A stretch of 64,000 nt of DNA from Sporosarcina sp. FSL W7-1349 (GTDB lineage Bacteria; Bacillota; Bacilli; Bacillales_A; Planococcaceae). The stretch covers positions 1,364,001 to 1,428,000 of the forward strand of contig NZ_JBBOOK010000001.1 of assembly GCF_038003045.1 (NCBI RefSeq). The letters run 5' to 3'. Of this stretch, positions 46,936-57,157 are shown piece after piece. A program made the translations under genes and the position numbers. A model generated the notes under the pieces. The model was given only the letters and a program-made list of their open reading frames with translations. It made no database searches and was not told the origin of the DNA. Position 1 is the stretch's first letter. The number at the start of each line of letters is the position of its first letter.

Positions 46936-47794
46936 TTCCCTTCGTAAACATCTTTCTCAATTTATTGAGGAAGCCCTCCCCTTTCCGGGAATCCATGGCT
47001 ATCTGCGGATCGGCAAACGCATCCGCAATCAACTTCATCCGCCTGGAAACTGGGGCGTTCGGATAGAGCAACAGGAACGGCTTCTGGGCAACGACCGCTT
47101 TATGGACAAGCGGATCTTCCGGTAAATAACCCAACACTTTCGTCTCCACTTGTAAGAATTTCCGCATAGCAAACTGGAGTCGGGAAGTCGTTTCCGTGCC
47201 ATCCTCTCCTTTGCCGACACGGTTGCTGACAATGTGGAACGATTTCTCGGGATCCTTTAAGGAGATGAATTTCATCATGGAATACGCATCTGTAATCGAC
47301 GTCGGTTCGGTCGTTGAGATGACGATGATTTCATCGACGGATAGCAGCAACTCGATGGAGCGCTGCGTAGCGCCCGCCCCCATATCGAACAGGATGACAT
47401 CGAATTCCTTCTGTAAATATTCGAACGCCTCCAAAAGACGGACAAACATCTCCTCCGACCATTCCATGACAGAATCCATGCCAGAACCGCCGGATATGAA
47501 AGTCAACCCTTCAGGCACTTCATTCATGACTTCGTCCAAACGCTTTGTTCCGATTAAATAGTCCTTTAAATTATAAGCGGGAGAGGCACCGAGCAAAATA
47601 TGGACATTTCCCATTCCGATATCCATATCAACAATTATCACTTTTTTCCCTTTCATCGATAAAGCGTAAGCGAAATTCGTAGAGAAATTGGATTTTCCCA
47701 CTCCTCCTTTTCCACTGACGATGGCGACGGAGCGAGCCAATTCTCCTTGGGATTTAAGCATTTTCATCCGCAACGACTCGGCCTGATCACGCAT
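46928..47794 (-). CDS. flhG: Flagellar number/placement ATPase FlhG (YlxH, MinD-like)
   Basis: ParA/MinD-type ATPase that works with FlhF to set flagellar number and position. It has 288 residues. The deviant Walker A is SGKGGVGKSNF near residue 29, followed by DMDIGMGNVH and a Walker B region (ILFDMGAGA). An N-terminal helix (DQAESLRMKMLKSQG) may activate FlhF, as known for the family. It overlaps flhF by 8 bases. Confidence 0.94.
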   Translation of the reverse strand: MRDQAESLRMKMLKSQGELARSVAIVSGKGGVGKSNFSTNFAYALSMKGKKVIIVDMDIGMGNVHILLGASPAYNLKDYLIGTKRLDEVMNEVPEGLTFISGGSGMDSVMEWSEEMFVRLLEAFEYLQKEFDVILFDMGAGATQRSIELLLSVDEIIVISTTEPTSITDAYSMMKFISLKDPEKSFHIVSNRVGKGEDGTETTSRLQFAMRKFLQVETKVLGYLPEDPLVHKAVVAQKPFLLLYPNAPVSRRMKLIADAFADPQIAMDSRKGEGFLNKLRKMFTKGSG

Positions 47795-48902
47795 GAGCAG
47801 CCCCCTCCAACAGCAAGGTGATCAGCTTTTCCCTGTTGGCCTCCGATATATCTTCCGGAACTTCTTGTCCGTCCGTTATATAGGCGGTCCCGATCCGGTA
47901 TTCTAGCATCAAATTGAACATCGAGCCGATCGAGCCCGTCTCGTCCACTTTTGTGAAAATGAATTTCTCGATGGGAAATGAGTTGAATTGTTCCACAATG
48001 ACTTTCATGTCCTCTTCCTTGGAAGTCATGGAAAGGACGAGGAAGGATTCCATATCCAGCGTGAAATTGATCAGCCGCTTCAAATCATCTACAAACTTCG
48101 AATCTTTGTAGTTGCGCCCTGCCGTGTCAATGAAAATGAGATCTCGGTCCCGTAATTTCTCAAGCGCTGCCTCGAAATCCTCGCTGTTATATGCAATTTC
48201 AACCGGTGCCTGCAACAGATTGGCATACGTCCTCAACTGTTCAATGGCCGCAATCCGGTATGTATCTGTCGTGATAAAACCGATTTTCCTCTTTTTCTCA
48301 AGCAGTGCCCGCGCAGCAATTTTTGCGATAGTCGTCGTTTTTCCGACACCTGTGGGACCAAGCACGTTAATATATTTTTTATCAAATGAAATGCCGCCGA
48401 ACGGCAAGCCGTCCAAATCCTGTTCCAACTGCCCCTTGATGAAGCCCAATTGTTCTTCAAAAGTGAAGTCTTTCTTTTCCGCTTTTATCCGGCTAAATAG
48501 CTGTTCTCCCAGGCGGGCGACCAGTCCTTGCGCCAGCCCCTGCCTCTCCAAGTGGGAGAGGAGCGGTTTCAGCTCATCCGGCAATTGGGAATGGACTGTG
48601 GATTGTTGCATCGCATGGAGCATTTTTTTCATTTCATTCATTTCTTTCTTCAATTCGAGGGCGGTTTTATCCTCTTTTTCCTCGCTGATTTGGACAGGTA
48701 GATCCGGAAACCGCTCCGGAGACGGGCTCGCAGGTTCGTCAAAACCCGCAACTACCTCGACGGAAGTCTTTTTGAACAGGCCGAGGAAGCCTTTCGTCTT
48801 CACGACATTCGAACTGAGAATGATCGCATCGTCTCCGAAATCATTGCGGACTTTCTTCATGGCCTCCACCATCGTTTCGGCACTATATTTTTTCATTTTC
48901 AT
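47787..48902 (-). CDS. flhF: SRP-type GTPase FlhF
   Basis: Flagellar-placement GTPase, 371 residues. A basic N-terminal region and a middle helical domain precede the NG GTPase core with LGPTGVGKTTTIAKIAARA near 180, DTAGRNYKDS and FTKVDETGSIG. The ATG at 48902 overlaps the flhA stop codon (TGATG); an in-frame TTG directly before it is less likely. It works with FlhG, encoded next. Confidence 0.94.
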   Translation of the reverse strand: MKMKKYSAETMVEAMKKVRNDFGDDAIILSSNVVKTKGFLGLFKKTSVEVVAGFDEPASPSPERFPDLPVQISEEKEDKTALELKKEMNEMKKMLHAMQQSTVHSQLPDELKPLLSHLERQGLAQGLVARLGEQLFSRIKAEKKDFTFEEQLGFIKGQLEQDLDGLPFGGISFDKKYINVLGPTGVGKTTTIAKIAARALLEKKRKIGFITTDTYRIAAIEQLRTYANLLQAPVEIAYNSEDFEAALEKLRDRDLIFIDTAGRNYKDSKFVDDLKRLINFTLDMESFLVLSMTSKEEDMKVIVEQFNSFPIEKFIFTKVDETGSIGSMFNLMLEYRIGTAYITDGQEVPEDISEANREKLITLLLEGAAHA

Positions 48903-50932
48903 CAAATGTCCACCACCCCGACACTCTGGACTTCTATGGTAGCTTCCAGTTCATTGTATGACAAAATCGGGATTTGAGGAAAATATCTTCCCGTAATCTG
49001 CCGTAAATACATCCGTACCGCCGGAGAGCAGAGGATGACCGGCGATTGATCCAGCAATGCGACTCGCTCCACTTCCCTCGCAATGGATTCCAAAATTTCT
49101 TGAGAATGCTGTGGATCGATCGATAGATAATTGCCTTGCTCCGTCTGCTGGATATTGTCGGCGATCAGCTTTTCCACCTTGCCTGAAACCGTCAATACTT
49201 TCAATGAGTCTCCAGAGGATGCAAATTGGGCCGTAATTTGTCTTGCCAGCGATTGCCGCGCGTATTCTGTCAATAGGTCGACATCGGACGTATATTTCGA
49301 ATAGTCGGCGAGCGTCTCGAAGATAATCGGCAAATTCCGGATGGACACATTTTCGCTCAGCAACTTCGCGAGCACCTTTTGTATCTCCCCAATTGACAAC
49401 GGCGTCGGCGTCAGCTCGTCCAGAAGAATCGGATACGTTTCACGGACATGGTCGACCAGCTGCTTCGTTTCCTGACGTCCGAGCAGGTCCGCCGCATTGG
49501 CACGGATCACTTCAGTCAAATGGGTCGAAACGACGCTTGGCGGATCGACAACCGTATAACCAAGGATTTCGGCCTCTTCCTTCACTTCTTCGGTAATCCA
49601 TTTTGCCGGAAGGCCGAACGATGGCTCGACCGTATCGATTCCTTCCACCGAATCATCGCCACCCGGACTCATAGCAAGATAATGATCGAGGAGAAGCTCC
49701 CCTCTTGCCATTTCATTTCCCTTAATCTTGATGCGATACTCATTCGGCTGCAGTTGTATATTGTCCCGGATCCGGACAACCGGAATGACCAAGCCAAGCT
49801 CGACAGCCAATTGCCGACGAATCATAACAACCCGGTCGAGCAAGTCACCGCCCTGCGTCGCGTCGACGAGCGGGATGAGGCCGTAACCGAACTCAAACTC
49901 AATCGGATCGACATTCAGCAGATTGACGACGTTTTCGGGGCTTTTCAATCCTTCCGTTTCCACATCTTCTTCCATTTCCAACAGTTCCTCTGGATCCTCT
50001 TCCACTTTGCGGGACATGAAGAATGCCCCTGCTGCCAACGCACCGGCGATCGGCACTGTCAGAATGTCATTGATCGGCGTGGCTAACCCAAGTAGGAATA
50101 CGGTGCCCGCAGCGATATATAATAATTTCGGCTGACCGAGAAGCTGGTTCGTAATATCGCTTCCCAAATTCCCTTCCGAAGCCGCACGCGTCACGACAAT
50201 ACCCGTGGCAGTTGAAATTAAGAGAGCTGGCACTTGGGAAACGATCCCGTCACCGACCGTCAATTGGGAAAAGAGCGTCGCGGCTTCCGCGAAGGGAAGT
50301 CCCATCTGGGCAACCCCGATGATCATCCCGACAAGAAGGTTGATGATGACGATGATGATCCCCGCGATGGCATCCCCTTTAACGAATTTTGTCGCCCCAT
50401 CCATTGCCCCGTAGAAATCCGCCTCATTACTAACTTTTTCACGGCGCATCCGTGCTTCCGTTTCGGAAATCATGCCGGCATTCAAATCCGCATCAATACT
50501 CATCTGTTTCCCCGGCATTGCATCGAGAGTGAATCGGGCCGCAACTTCCGACACCCGCTCCGCCCCTTTTGTAATGACGATAAACTGGATGATGATGAGG
50601 ATAACGAAGACGACGAGACCGACAATGACATTGCCGCCTGTAACGAATGTCCCAAACGTCTCAACGACGCCACCCGCATCCCCGTTGCTGAGAATCGCTC
50701 TCGTTGTGGAAACGTTCAATCCAAGACGGAACAACGTCAACAAGAGGAGCAAAGACGGGAATATGGAAAACTGCAACGCTTCCTGCATATTCATAGACGT
50801 CAACAATACGAGCAGCGCAAGGGTAATATTGATGATGATCAAAAAGCTGAGAAGCCAAGGGGGTAGCGGGATGACAAGCATCGCAACGATCATAATGACC
50901 GCCCCGAGTACACCTATATCTCTGAACCGCAT
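48902..50932 (-). CDS. flhA: Flagellar type III export gate protein FlhA
   Basis: Large gate subunit, 676 residues. Eight membrane helices occupy roughly residues 5-310 and a four-part cytoplasmic domain the rest. The FHIPEP-type loop appears as ARFTLDAMPGKQMSIDADLNAG near 145. Its stop overlaps the flhF start. It forms the nonameric export ring with FlhB and FliPQR, all encoded just upstream. Confidence 0.96.
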   Translation of the reverse strand: MRFRDIGVLGAVIMIVAMLVIPLPPWLLSFLIIINITLALLVLLTSMNMQEALQFSIFPSLLLLLTLFRLGLNVSTTRAILSNGDAGGVVETFGTFVTGGNVIVGLVVFVILIIIQFIVITKGAERVSEVAARFTLDAMPGKQMSIDADLNAGMISETEARMRREKVSNEADFYGAMDGATKFVKGDAIAGIIIVIINLLVGMIIGVAQMGLPFAEAATLFSQLTVGDGIVSQVPALLISTATGIVVTRAASEGNLGSDITNQLLGQPKLLYIAAGTVFLLGLATPINDILTVPIAGALAAGAFFMSRKVEEDPEELLEMEEDVETEGLKSPENVVNLLNVDPIEFEFGYGLIPLVDATQGGDLLDRVVMIRRQLAVELGLVIPVVRIRDNIQLQPNEYRIKIKGNEMARGELLLDHYLAMSPGGDDSVEGIDTVEPSFGLPAKWITEEVKEEAEILGYTVVDPPSVVSTHLTEVIRANAADLLGRQETKQLVDHVRETYPILLDELTPTPLSIGEIQKVLAKLLSENVSIRNLPIIFETLADYSKYTSDVDLLTEYARQSLARQITAQFASSGDSLKVLTVSGKVEKLIADNIQQTEQGNYLSIDPQHSQEILESIAREVERVALLDQSPVILCSPAVRMYLRQITGRYFPQIPILSYNELEATIEVQSVGVVDI

Positions 50933-50976
50933 GTCATCCCTACTTTCCGTTAATTAAAAAATTAAATATATAAAAA

Positions 50977-52071
50977 CTAAATCTTCCGCTGAATCCGGTA
51001 CACATACGCCAAAACCTCCGCGACTGCTTTAAACAACGACTCGGGAATCCGGCCGCCGAGTTCGACGTCGTCATACAATGATCTGGCCAGCGGACGGTTT
51101 TCCACCATGACCACATCATGTTCCTTGGCGATCATCTTGATCTTCTGTGCCACGAAGTCGACGCCTTTCGCCACGACGACAGGGGCGTCCATCTCCCCAT
51201 CTTCATATTTCAGGGCAATGGCATAGTGGGTCGGGTTCGTAATGACGACATCGGCATGGGGAACTTCCTGCATCATCCGCCGCATCGCCATTTCCCGTTG
51301 GCGCTGCTTGATCCGGGATTTGATGAGCGGATCCCCTTCCATGTTCTTATGTTCATCTTTAATGTCCTGCTTCGACATCCGCAAATTCTTTTCGTAATCG
51401 TATTTCTGATAAAGAAAATCGAGGATTGCGATGAACAGTAACACGAACGAAGCGGCAATCCCCATGATGGCAGCAATTTGTCCAACCGTCGCCATCGTGT
51501 ACCACGGATGCTTGAATGCCAGATCCAATACTTTATTCAAATTCATGAGGAGGATCATTGTCGTGACAGAACCAATAAACGAAATTTTCAAGATGGATTT
51601 CATTAATTCGACAAGGGCCCGGACGGAGAAGATCCGTTTGAAACCCTTGATCGGATCGATTTTCTTCAAATCGAACTTCAACGGTTCCGCAGTGAACAAG
51701 ATTCCGAATTGGATCAAGTTCCCCACGACACCGGCGACAACCGCGATCAGCATGACAGGAAGAAGGATAATGGCCATCTCTTTCACAATCTCAATATAAA
51801 TCAACATCGTCCGATCGATATCCAACGACTGATGTAAAGGGACATACTCAATGAACGCTTTGTCGAAAAACATGAAAAAGCGGTCCCTCATAAATCCTGC
51901 CGCGAAAAACAGGAAAAGGAACACGGAGAGAAGGACAATCGCACTCGTAACGTCCTGACTTTTTAAAACTTGCCCTTTCTTCCGAGAATCCTGCCGCTTT
52001 TTCGGAGTGGCCTTTTCTGTTTTCTCTCCTGCAAAAAACTGGAGATCAAGCCGTAATATCAATTCAGCCAC
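50977..52071 (-). CDS. flhB: Flagellar export switch protein FlhB
   Basis: Substrate-specificity switch of the export gate, 364 residues. It opens with LDLQFFAGEKTEKATPKK, followed by four membrane segments and the autocleavage motif NPTH in VVITNPTHYAIALKY near residue 275. The C-terminal cytoplasmic domain follows. It overlaps fliR by 8 bases. Confidence 0.96.
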   Translation of the reverse strand: MAELILRLDLQFFAGEKTEKATPKKRQDSRKKGQVLKSQDVTSAIVLLSVFLFLFFAAGFMRDRFFMFFDKAFIEYVPLHQSLDIDRTMLIYIEIVKEMAIILLPVMLIAVVAGVVGNLIQFGILFTAEPLKFDLKKIDPIKGFKRIFSVRALVELMKSILKISFIGSVTTMILLMNLNKVLDLAFKHPWYTMATVGQIAAIMGIAASFVLLFIAILDFLYQKYDYEKNLRMSKQDIKDEHKNMEGDPLIKSRIKQRQREMAMRRMMQEVPHADVVITNPTHYAIALKYEDGEMDAPVVVAKGVDFVAQKIKMIAKEHDVVMVENRPLARSLYDDVELGGRIPESLFKAVAEVLAYVYRIQRKI

Positions 52072-52840
52072 CCCCTAAAATGACCATCAAATCCCGCATG
52101 CTGACAATCATCATGTCAAAGAGTTTTTTCATCACCGCCACCATGACATTCATCATGACGAATAGGACGAGGAAACTGACACCGATTTTAATAGGAAACC
52201 CGACAACAAAAATATTCAATTGCGGGACAGTCCTAGCGGTAATCCCTAAGGCGAGATCGACGAGGAACAAGGTGGCGACAATCGGAATAGCCATCTGGAA
52301 CGCAATGGCAAACGAAGCGGCAAATGTCTTGATGACATATTCCGCTGTCCGACCATCGCCAAAAGCAGGCCATAATTGGTCGATCGGCAGAAAGCGGTAA
52401 CTGTAGAAAATTCCGTCCAGCAACATATGATGACCGTTCAAAGCAAGCAATAATAAAATGGCAAGCGCATTGAAAAATTGACCGAGGAGCGGAGATTGTG
52501 CACCCGTCTGCGGGTCAATGACGTTCGCGATGGCAAAACCCATCTGAAAATCAATGAACCCCCCGGCAATCTGTATAGCAGCCATGATGATATAAGCAAT
52601 GATACCGATAAACAAGCCGACCATCGCTTCCTTGATGACCAATAACAAATACGTCCCGTCAATTTCCAATCCCGGCACATCGACCGTGTAGACGAGCGTC
52701 CAAGCTAGCAACGCACCGAAGATGATCCGTTGCGTCGTCGGGATGGCACGATACGAAAATAGTGGAAGCGTGACGAAAAATGCGGTGACACGCGTCAAAA
52801 CAAGCAGATAAGTGGCAATTGAAGGTACTAGCTCTTCCAT
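52064..52840 (-). CDS. fliR: Flagellar export protein FliR
   Basis: Membrane subunit of the export gate core with FliP and FliQ. It has 258 residues and about six hydrophobic segments. LPLFSYRAIPTTQRIIFGAL near the start and GFPIKIGVSFLVLF near the end are typical. It follows fliQ after 4 bases and overlaps flhB. Confidence 0.95.
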   Translation of the reverse strand: MEELVPSIATYLLVLTRVTAFFVTLPLFSYRAIPTTQRIIFGALLAWTLVYTVDVPGLEIDGTYLLLVIKEAMVGLFIGIIAYIIMAAIQIAGGFIDFQMGFAIANVIDPQTGAQSPLLGQFFNALAILLLLALNGHHMLLDGIFYSYRFLPIDQLWPAFGDGRTAEYVIKTFAASFAIAFQMAIPIVATLFLVDLALGITARTVPQLNIFVVGFPIKIGVSFLVLFVMMNVMVAVMKKLFDMMIVSMRDLMVILGGG

Positions 52841-52844
52841 TCAA

Positions 52845-53114
52845 TCACCCGATATACCGTACTAGATTATCAAAGATGTCCGCTGCGAATGTCGTCACAT
52901 GGGATAACATCCACGGACCGAAAAACACGATGCCGACAAGCACTGCGACGATTTTCGGAACAAAGGCCAACGTCTGTTCCTGGATCTGGGTCGTCGCCTG
53001 GAAAATACTGACAGCGAGCCCAGTTACGAGCGCCACGATCAGAAGAGGCCCGGAAGTGAGGAGGATGACCCAAATAGCGCGTTCTGCAATTGTGATGACC
53101 AATTCTCCCGACAT
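52845..53114 (-). CDS. fliQ: Flagellar export protein FliQ
   Basis: 89-residue subunit with two membrane helices (about 14-40 and 52-72) separated by FQATTQIQEQTLAFVPK, the conserved FliQ loop. It has the usual length and lies between fliP and fliR. Confidence 0.95.
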   Translation of the reverse strand: MSGELVITIAERAIWVILLTSGPLLIVALVTGLAVSIFQATTQIQEQTLAFVPKIVAVLVGIVFFGPWMLSHVTTFAADIFDNLVRYIG

Positions 53115-53154
53115 TTCCGATCTCTCCTATCTCTTAGATGCTATCGAACTCTAG

Positions 53155-53820
53155 CTAAAACCCTTGCAGTAACGATTTGATGATCAAGTACCAACCATCG
53201 ACTAATACGAACAGCAATATTTTAAACGGCAAGGAAATCATGACAGGCGGCAACATCATCATCCCCATCGACATGAGAATACTAGCCACGATCATGTCGA
53301 TAACAAGGAACGGAATGAAAATCATGAAGCCCATCTGGAACGCCGTTTTCAGTTCACTTAACGCAAACGCCGGAACAAGCATTGTTAAAGGGATATCTTC
53401 CAAGCTCTCCGGCCGCTCCGCCTCGTTATAACGTAAAAATAATTCCAAGTCCTTTTGACGTGTATGCTGGCTCATGAATTGCTTGAAAGGAAGGCTGGCG
53501 TTTTCATACGCCTCTTCCAGCGTGATTTCTTCAGCGAATAATGGCGACAAAGCCGTTTCATTCACTTCTTGGAATGTCGGCGCCATGATGAAAAATGTCA
53601 AGAACAGGGCCAATCCGACCAGTACTTGGTTCGGTGGCATCTGCTGGGTCGCGAGTGCGGTCCGGACGAAGGATAAGACAATGACAATCCGGGCAAAAGA
53701 TGTCATCAGGATCAAGATAGCAGGTGCCAGAGAAAGGACTGTCAACAGAAGCATCAATTTGACGGATGTCGAAACATTGGTCGGATCGCTATCCGAAAAG
53801 AACTGCATGAAATCATTCAT
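53155..53820 (-). CDS. fliP: Flagellar export protein FliP
   Basis: Core gate subunit, 221 residues with four membrane segments. Signatures are FARIVIVLSFVRTALATQQ near 43-61 and FELKTAF-like SELKTAFQMGFMIFIPFLVID. There is no long cleavable signal peptide; the first about 20 residues are polar. It overlaps fliO by 8 bases. Confidence 0.96.
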   Translation of the reverse strand: MNDFMQFFSDSDPTNVSTSVKLMLLLTVLSLAPAILILMTSFARIVIVLSFVRTALATQQMPPNQVLVGLALFLTFFIMAPTFQEVNETALSPLFAEEITLEEAYENASLPFKQFMSQHTRQKDLELFLRYNEAERPESLEDIPLTMLVPAFALSELKTAFQMGFMIFIPFLVIDMIVASILMSMGMMMLPPVMISLPFKILLFVLVDGWYLIIKSLLQGF

Positions 53821-54505
53821 CTGGGTGGCGCTCCTTTTCTGTCAACCGGCGGATCTGCCGTTTCCTTTCCTCTTTCATTTCATCCAATCTTGCTTTGAAC
53901 TGGTCACTGAAATCGGCTTCGACCACAGATCCTTGTTCTGGGTCAGCCGGCTTCTTACCAGCCACTTTGTCCAATATGTTTTGGAGAATGCCTGAAGCGG
54001 CATCGCTCGTCCCAGCCTCGTAAAATGCAATTAGGTGCTCGATCTCATCGGGATCGGTGATTTCTTTGAGCAAGCGGATATCCTCTCCGACGCCGATCAG
54101 GTAATAGGATTCCCCGACTACGACGAGCTGGATCGATTTCTGCTGTCCCAGGGAAATGCCCCCGAGATTTTTCATCAATCTCGTCTTATCGTACATTCGA
54201 TTTTTCCGGTTCATGAACTTTAACAGGGCGAACAGCAGGCCGACAACAAGTAACAAGGCAAAAAAGGTTTTTATGTATTCCCACGCAGATAAACGGACAG
54301 CTGCCCCGTCTTCCGTACGGTCGGCAGCTGGCTCTTCACTATTCATATCCACTTGTTGCTCTTCCCCGGAGTCTGAATCATAATAATCCAAAACGGTCGT
54401 ATTCGGATCCGTTTCAGCATGAATGAGAACGGCGGGGAAAGAAGCCATCAAAGTGGCGACTAGGAAAATGGCGAACCCTATTTTTCGAACTAACATCGAT
54501 TTCAT
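53813..54505 (-). CDS. fliO: Flagellar export assembly protein FliO/FliZ
   Basis: Scaffold for FliP assembly, 230 residues. An N-terminal signal-like helix (about 9-30) and an acidic extracellular segment are followed by a membrane helix at about 80-100 and then the cytoplasmic FliO domain (GISLGQQKSIQLVVVGESYYLIGVG). The C-terminus carries a charged helical tail. It lies between cheY and fliP, as fliZ does in B. subtilis. Confidence 0.9.
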   Translation of the reverse strand: MKSMLVRKIGFAIFLVATLMASFPAVLIHAETDPNTTVLDYYDSDSGEEQQVDMNSEEPAADRTEDGAAVRLSAWEYIKTFFALLLVVGLLFALLKFMNRKNRMYDKTRLMKNLGGISLGQQKSIQLVVVGESYYLIGVGEDIRLLKEITDPDEIEHLIAFYEAGTSDAASGILQNILDKVAGKKPADPEQGSVVEADFSDQFKARLDEMKEERKRQIRRLTEKERHPDE

Positions 54506-54512
54506 ACATCCA

Positions 54513-54875
54513 TTAACCTAATGCTTTTTGAATGGCTTCGACAACTCGATCCGCTTGGAAAGGCTTGACGATGAAATCCTTCGCACCCGCTTGGATGGCA
54601 TCGATAACCATCGCTTGTTGCCCCATCGCGGAACACATGATGATCGTTGCTGATGGGTCTTTCTCTTTGATAGCTTTCAATGCGGCAATGCCGTCCATCT
54701 CGGGCATCGTAATATCCATCGTCACTAGATCAGGCTTCAGATCCATATATTTTTCCACTGCCTGAGCTCCGTCAGCTGCTTCCCCGACTACTTCGAAATT
54801 ATTTTTCGTCAAGATATCTTTGATCATCATTCTCATGAAAGCTGCATCATCCACAATTAAAATGCGTTTACTCAT
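54513..54875 (-). CDS. cheY: Chemotaxis response regulator CheY
   Basis: Single receiver domain of 120 residues. The acidic pocket is VDDAAFMR near residue 8-14, the phospho-acceptor aspartate is D54 in VTMDITMPEMDG, and the lysine lies in FIVKPFQ near 104. CheA-P phosphorylates it; it binds the FliM/FliY switch, and CheC and FliY dephosphorylate it. Confidence 0.97.
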   Translation of the reverse strand: MSKRILIVDDAAFMRMMIKDILTKNNFEVVGEAADGAQAVEKYMDLKPDLVTMDITMPEMDGIAALKAIKEKDPSATIIMCSAMGQQAMVIDAIQAGAKDFIVKPFQADRVVEAIQKALG

Positions 54876-54894
54876 TCTCGTTTCCCCCCGCTAT

Positions 54895-56133
54895 TTATCG
54901 TAAGTTATTCAAACGTTCCGCTTGACTTAAAATATCCGTAATCCGCACGCCGAAGTTTTCGTCGATAACAACGACTTCTCCTCTGGCGATATGGCGATTG
55001 TTTACTAGAATATCCACCGGTTCGCCGGCCAGTTTATCGAGCTCGATGATCGATCCGCTCGACATTTCCAAAATATCTTTGACCGAGCGCTTCGTCCGTC
55101 CCAATTCTACTGTCACTTGCAAAGGGATATCCAGCAACATGTTCAAGTTATTGGACTCTCCTTGGCTCAAGGAAGGACTGTCAAAGCTGGCAAACTGGGC
55201 CTGTTGCACATGGACTGGCGGCTGTTGGCGCATCGGCGGCTGTTGCGGCGGCGCTTGCGCGAACGACGGGTCATAGGCCGGCTGTTGTGGCGGTGCTTGT
55301 CCAGATCCAGGTGCCGATGGGAAAGGCTCCTGGTAAGGTGGCGGTGCCTGTTGTTGTGGTGCCGTTGGTGGAGCAGGTGGTGCTGGCGGCTCTATTGGCG
55401 GTGCCATTTCGGCAACTGCTGCCGCTTCCTCCTCGGCTTCCCCGCCAACGAGCGAGGCGACCAAACTCTTTCCGAATGGCAATGGAAGGAGTTGCATAAT
55501 GTTCGAGTCGATCAAGTCACCCACTTTTAAGGTGAAGGAGACTTTGATCAATAAATCTTCCTGTGGGATATTTTCAGTCCCTTTTTCCGATTGAATGTCC
55601 ATTAAATCAATGGACGGAGGCGAAATATCGACTTTCTTATTGAACACGGTCGACATCGAAGTCGCCGCAGAACCCATCATCTGGTTCATCGCTTCCTGGA
55701 CGGCACTCAAGTGGATTTCACCAAGGGATTCATCCGGATTCAGGCCATCTCCGCCAAGCATAAGGTCTGCAATAATCGCCGCGTCACTCTGCTTGATGAC
55801 AAGCAGATTAACCCCACTCAGTCCAGCTGTATATTCGACTTTGATCGCGACATAAGGATGGATGAATTCATCTTCCAGATTATCGCGTGCTACGACACTG
55901 ATGGTCGGCGTCGTGATGTCCACTTTTTGTCCAAGCAATGCGGACAAAGCAGTGGCGGAGCTGCCGAAGGAAATATTCCCTATTTCCCCTAAAGCATCTT
56001 GCTCCATCTCATCCAAATAATCGGATGTTTCGATACGATCAGGGGACGGGGCAGCATCCGCTTCACTTTGTATCGGCTCTCCACGCAACAGCGCTTCGAT
56101 TTCTTCCTGTGAAAGGATATTATCACTCATCAT
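54895..56133 (-). CDS. fliY: Flagellar switch protein and CheY-P phosphatase FliY
   Basis: C-ring component of Gram-positive bacteria, 412 residues. The N-terminal CheY-binding peptide (LSQEEIEALLRG) is followed by a CheC-like phosphatase domain with two active helices (MEQDALGEIGNISFGSSATA and LSAVQEAMNQMMGSAATSM). A Pro/Gln-rich linker (about 243-320) and a FliN-type domain (VTVELGRTKRSVKDILEMSSG) complete it. It overlaps fliM by 11 bases. The ATG at 56133 is 6 bases from GGAGGGG; a second ATG adjoins it. Confidence 0.95.
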   Translation of the reverse strand: MMSDNILSQEEIEALLRGEPIQSEADAAPSPDRIETSDYLDEMEQDALGEIGNISFGSSATALSALLGQKVDITTPTISVVARDNLEDEFIHPYVAIKVEYTAGLSGVNLLVIKQSDAAIIADLMLGGDGLNPDESLGEIHLSAVQEAMNQMMGSAATSMSTVFNKKVDISPPSIDLMDIQSEKGTENIPQEDLLIKVSFTLKVGDLIDSNIMQLLPLPFGKSLVASLVGGEAEEEAAAVAEMAPPIEPPAPPAPPTAPQQQAPPPYQEPFPSAPGSGQAPPQQPAYDPSFAQAPPQQPPMRQQPPVHVQQAQFASFDSPSLSQGESNNLNMLLDIPLQVTVELGRTKRSVKDILEMSSGSIIELDKLAGEPVDILVNNRHIARGEVVVIDENFGVRITDILSQAERLNNLR

Positions 56134-57121
56134 CTTCGTCCCCTCCAGTCATGGTCTCAATGATTTGAATCGCCATCCGGTTTTTGAAGTGTCCCGGTTG
56201 GGCTTTGAATTTCGGCAAATCGCCGACTTTCACGATGAGCGGTTCATCAATTTTCCGGTCAAGTGATATGACATCACCGGCTTGGAGATAAAGGAATTCT
56301 TCAATCGTCATTTGGCCTCTCCCCAATTCCGCGACGACCGGCAACGGAGCCCGTTTCAACCGGTATTGCAGTTTTTCGCTCTGTTCCTGTGTCGGTTCTT
56401 TAATATTTGATTGCATCCAGTATCGGACGGACAGATTTGGCACAATCGGTTCCAAGACGACATGCGGAATACAAATATTAATCATTCCGCTAGATTCCCC
56501 GATAACAATGTTGAAAGAAATAACCACGACGGTTTCGTTCGGTGAAATCATTTGCAAGAACTGCGGATTCATTTCCATGTCAGCGAGGAATGGGTCCATA
56601 TCAATAATGCTAGACCAAGCTTCCCGGTAATTATCAAATGATCGTTCAAACAGGTTCGTCATGATCTTCGTCTCGATCTCGGTCAGGTTATCCCCTTTGC
56701 CGGGACTCTCGCCGACGCCGCCCATCAGGCGCTCCAACATCGAATACGCGATATTCGGGTTCACTTCCATTAAAATATTGCCATCGAGCGGCGGAACCTC
56801 GAAAATATTGATCAACGTCATATTCGGGATGGAGCGAATGAACTCCTCGAATGGAATCTGATCGGCGGAAGCGACAGTAATCTGAATATACGTCCGCAGT
56901 TGGGCCGAAAAGTACGTCGTCAGCAAACGGGCAAAGTTCTCATGGATCCGCGTCAAGCTGCGGATCTGGTCTTTTGAAAACCGGAGGGCGCGTTTGAAAT
57001 CATACACTTTGACCTTCCGGGTCTCTTCTTCTTTCTTCATCTCTTCTGCTGACATTTCCCCTGTAGACAACGCGGACAACAGCGCGTCAATCTCATTTTG
57101 GGATAAAATATCCCCGGACAT
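56123..57121 (-). CDS. fliM: Flagellar motor switch protein FliM
   Basis: Rotor switch protein, 332 residues. The N-terminal CheY-P-binding peptide is LSQNEIDALLSAL at 5-17. The CheC-like middle domain (NIFEVPPLDGNILMEVNPNI) and a C-terminal SpoA domain (VVAELGRGQMTIEEFLYL) follow. The middle domain lacks the phosphatase helices of FliY, as expected. Confidence 0.97.
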   Translation of the reverse strand: MSGDILSQNEIDALLSALSTGEMSAEEMKKEEETRKVKVYDFKRALRFSKDQIRSLTRIHENFARLLTTYFSAQLRTYIQITVASADQIPFEEFIRSIPNMTLINIFEVPPLDGNILMEVNPNIAYSMLERLMGGVGESPGKGDNLTEIETKIMTNLFERSFDNYREAWSSIIDMDPFLADMEMNPQFLQMISPNETVVVISFNIVIGESSGMINICIPHVVLEPIVPNLSVRYWMQSNIKEPTQEQSEKLQYRLKRAPLPVVAELGRGQMTIEEFLYLQAGDVISLDRKIDEPLIVKVGDLPKFKAQPGHFKNRMAIQIIETMTGGDEDDE

Positions 57122-57157
57122 ATGGCCACCTCCCGGTTGTAGTGTCAGGGTACAACG

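Noticed and set aside
48112..48942. Plus-strand ORF of 276 codons
   Set aside because: Antisense to flhF; Ser/Phe-rich with no recognisable domain or start site.
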